5,621 nt of DNA from Anaerobacillus sp. (GTDB taxonomy: Bacteria; Bacillota; Bacilli; Bacillales_H; Anaerobacillaceae), in NCBI GenBank assembly GCA_007120055.1, contig SKOL01000697.1:1-5621 (forward strand), written 5' to 3'. How positions within the stretch are numbered: position 1 is the first letter of the stretch; each line of letters begins with the position of its first letter. The notes below the pieces were generated by a model that searched no databases, was not told the DNA's origin, and was given only the letters and a program-made list of their open reading frames with translations. Shown here piece after piece: positions 4,736-5,621 of this stretch. Position numbers and translations under genes: made by a program.

Positions 4736-5572
4736 TTATATGTAATGGTGATTTCTAAATTCACTAGGTGTAATACCATAATTTTCTTTAAAAGATTTAT
4801 TAAAGTGTGATAAGTTATTAAATCCTACTGTATGACAAATTTCAACTATTGATAAGTTGGTTTTTAACAGTATCTTTTCAGCTTTTATAAGTCTAATCGA
4901 TTTAATATATTGAGTAGGTGTCATATTGTAGTACCTTTTCATTTCCCTATTAAGGTGTTCTTGGGTCTTTCCTGATAATTCAATCAGCTTCGGTAAACCT
5001 TCTAAATAATTTTGTTTTCTTTTAAATTGTTCTAATGCTCTAGTTAGCCAGTATGGAGCGGATTTATATTGATTAATTGACGCTTTTAAATAAATGGTCA
5101 ATATATCTAAAAAGAGTCCGTTAAAAATGATTTTTTGATCTAAAAGTCCAATATCAGATGTTAACAATTTCACCTTAAATCGAATTGATTCCATCAAGGT
5201 AAGGGGTACAGGAACACTATTAACTAAGCGATTTTCAGTGTTAGGAAAAACATGGTTGAACATAGCTAATAAATCGTTATTTAATAAGTCAATTGGGAAA
5301 GCAAAGTTTATCCAAGTAGCACTTTCGGAGTACGCATTATTATAAATTGCATGAACATTTTCAGGAAAGACAAATTGAAGTGAATTACTTCGTATGCTGT
5401 TCTTAATACCGTTAATTGAATGAGTGACGACCCCTTCTGTAACAATAAAAAACTCTAGGTGATCATGATAATGAGGGTCAATTGATTGATCTTTATTAAT
5501 ATGGGTTTCTGCAATATGTATCAACTTATCCGATTTCTTGTAGTTAATAAATTTACGTTTAATCGAATTCAC
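4736..5572 (-). CDS. AraC-family transcriptional regulator, ChbR-like, with N-terminal cupin domain
   Basis: I choose GTG at 5572 (278 aa). GAGGTGA at 5584-5578 is a 7-nt match to the 16S 3' end and lies 5 nt upstream. The longer in-frame TTG at 5602 overlaps a probable -10 box. The N-terminal half is a cupin sensor: PHYHDHLEFFIVTEG (33-47) has His34, His36 and Glu40 in the usual places for the sugar-sensing barrel. The C-terminal half has two helix-turn-helix units. The first is LIELSGKTQEHLNREMKRYY (about 196-215). The second is SIVEICHTVGFNNLSHFNKSF (about 241-261), ending in YGITPSEFR. The string S-K-T/S-QE-L-R-RYY-TP-Q-I matches my memory of E. coli ChbR, regulator of the chitobiose/cellobiose operon, better than that of AraC itself. 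The true inducer is unknown. The gene converges on the PTS gene and is transcribed away from whatever lies to the right, so its targets may be in a divergent operon outside the window. It is visibly AT-rich. Confidence 0.9.
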   Translation of the reverse strand: MNSIKRKFINYKKSDKLIHIAETHINKDQSIDPHYHDHLEFFIVTEGVVTHSINGIKNSIRSNSLQFVFPENVHAIYNNAYSESATWINFAFPIDLLNNDLLAMFNHVFPNTENRLVNSVPVPLTLMESIRFKVKLLTSDIGLLDQKIIFNGLFLDILTIYLKASINQYKSAPYWLTRALEQFKRKQNYLEGLPKLIELSGKTQEHLNREMKRYYNMTPTQYIKSIRLIKAEKILLKTNLSIVEICHTVGFNNLSHFNKSFKENYGITPSEFRNHHYI

Positions 5573-5600
5573 AACTCTCACCTCGTGTTTTCTTTTAATC

Positions 5601-5609
5601 AATATAGCA
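5601..5609 (-). promoter_or_regulatory. Extended -10 box of the AraC-family gene promoter
   Basis: Read on the minus strand, TG-C-TATATT (5609-5601) is an extended -10 with 5 of 6 matches to TATAAT. With 17-bp spacing its -35 would lie just beyond the right edge of the window. Transcription would begin near 5594, upstream of the GAGGTGA ribosome site and downstream of the alternative TTG start at 5602. Confidence 0.45.
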
Positions 5610-5621
5610 TAATTTTGATCA

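Overview
The window looks like chromosome of a low-GC Gram-positive bacterium of the Bacillaceae type. The evidence is AAGGAG/GAGGTGA-class Shine-Dalgarno sites, GTG starts, a CcpA/LacI-style operator sequence and a Glc-family PTS permease. The species cannot be told from the sequence. The theme is carbohydrate uptake and its control, with a glycosyltransferase gene inserted between mobile-element debris and a small intergenic repeat.

Layout. 1-282 is the 3' end of a PfkB-family sugar kinase of the tagatose-6-phosphate kinase / 1-phosphofructokinase group, followed by a strong hairpin (328-361). 362-678 is non-coding and packed with consecutive inverted repeats. Its right part (about 451-622) looks like an IS200/IS605 (TnpB-type) element end without its transposase, possibly keeping an omegaRNA-like scaffold. 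679-1758 encodes a GT-B glycosyltransferase-like protein. Its last codons and stop lie inside a palindromic repeat (1743-1770) that recurs after the PTS gene (4623-4650). Each copy is followed by a very similar terminator (1803-1836 and 4658-4693).

2021-3010 encodes a LacI-family regulator with its own probable promoter. The 165-bp gap to the next gene holds three copies of the perfect palindrome TGTAATCGATTACA, with centres 54 and 55 bp apart. 3176-4591 encodes a sucrose/trehalose-type PTS EIIBC permease. The two genes form a compact regulator-operator-transporter module with no phospho-sugar hydrolase and no EIIA in the window. The operator sequence also fits the CcpA cre consensus, so local repression and global catabolite repression may act on the same sites.

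4736-5572 on the minus strand encodes an AraC-family regulator converging on the PTS gene. Its C-terminal half resembles ChbR, the chitobiose/cellobiose operon regulator, which suggests that its targets lie beyond the right edge.

No tRNA, rRNA, CRISPR array or defence system was seen. The two most unusual signals are the phased three-operator array and the duplicated 'palindrome plus terminator' modules at two gene ends.
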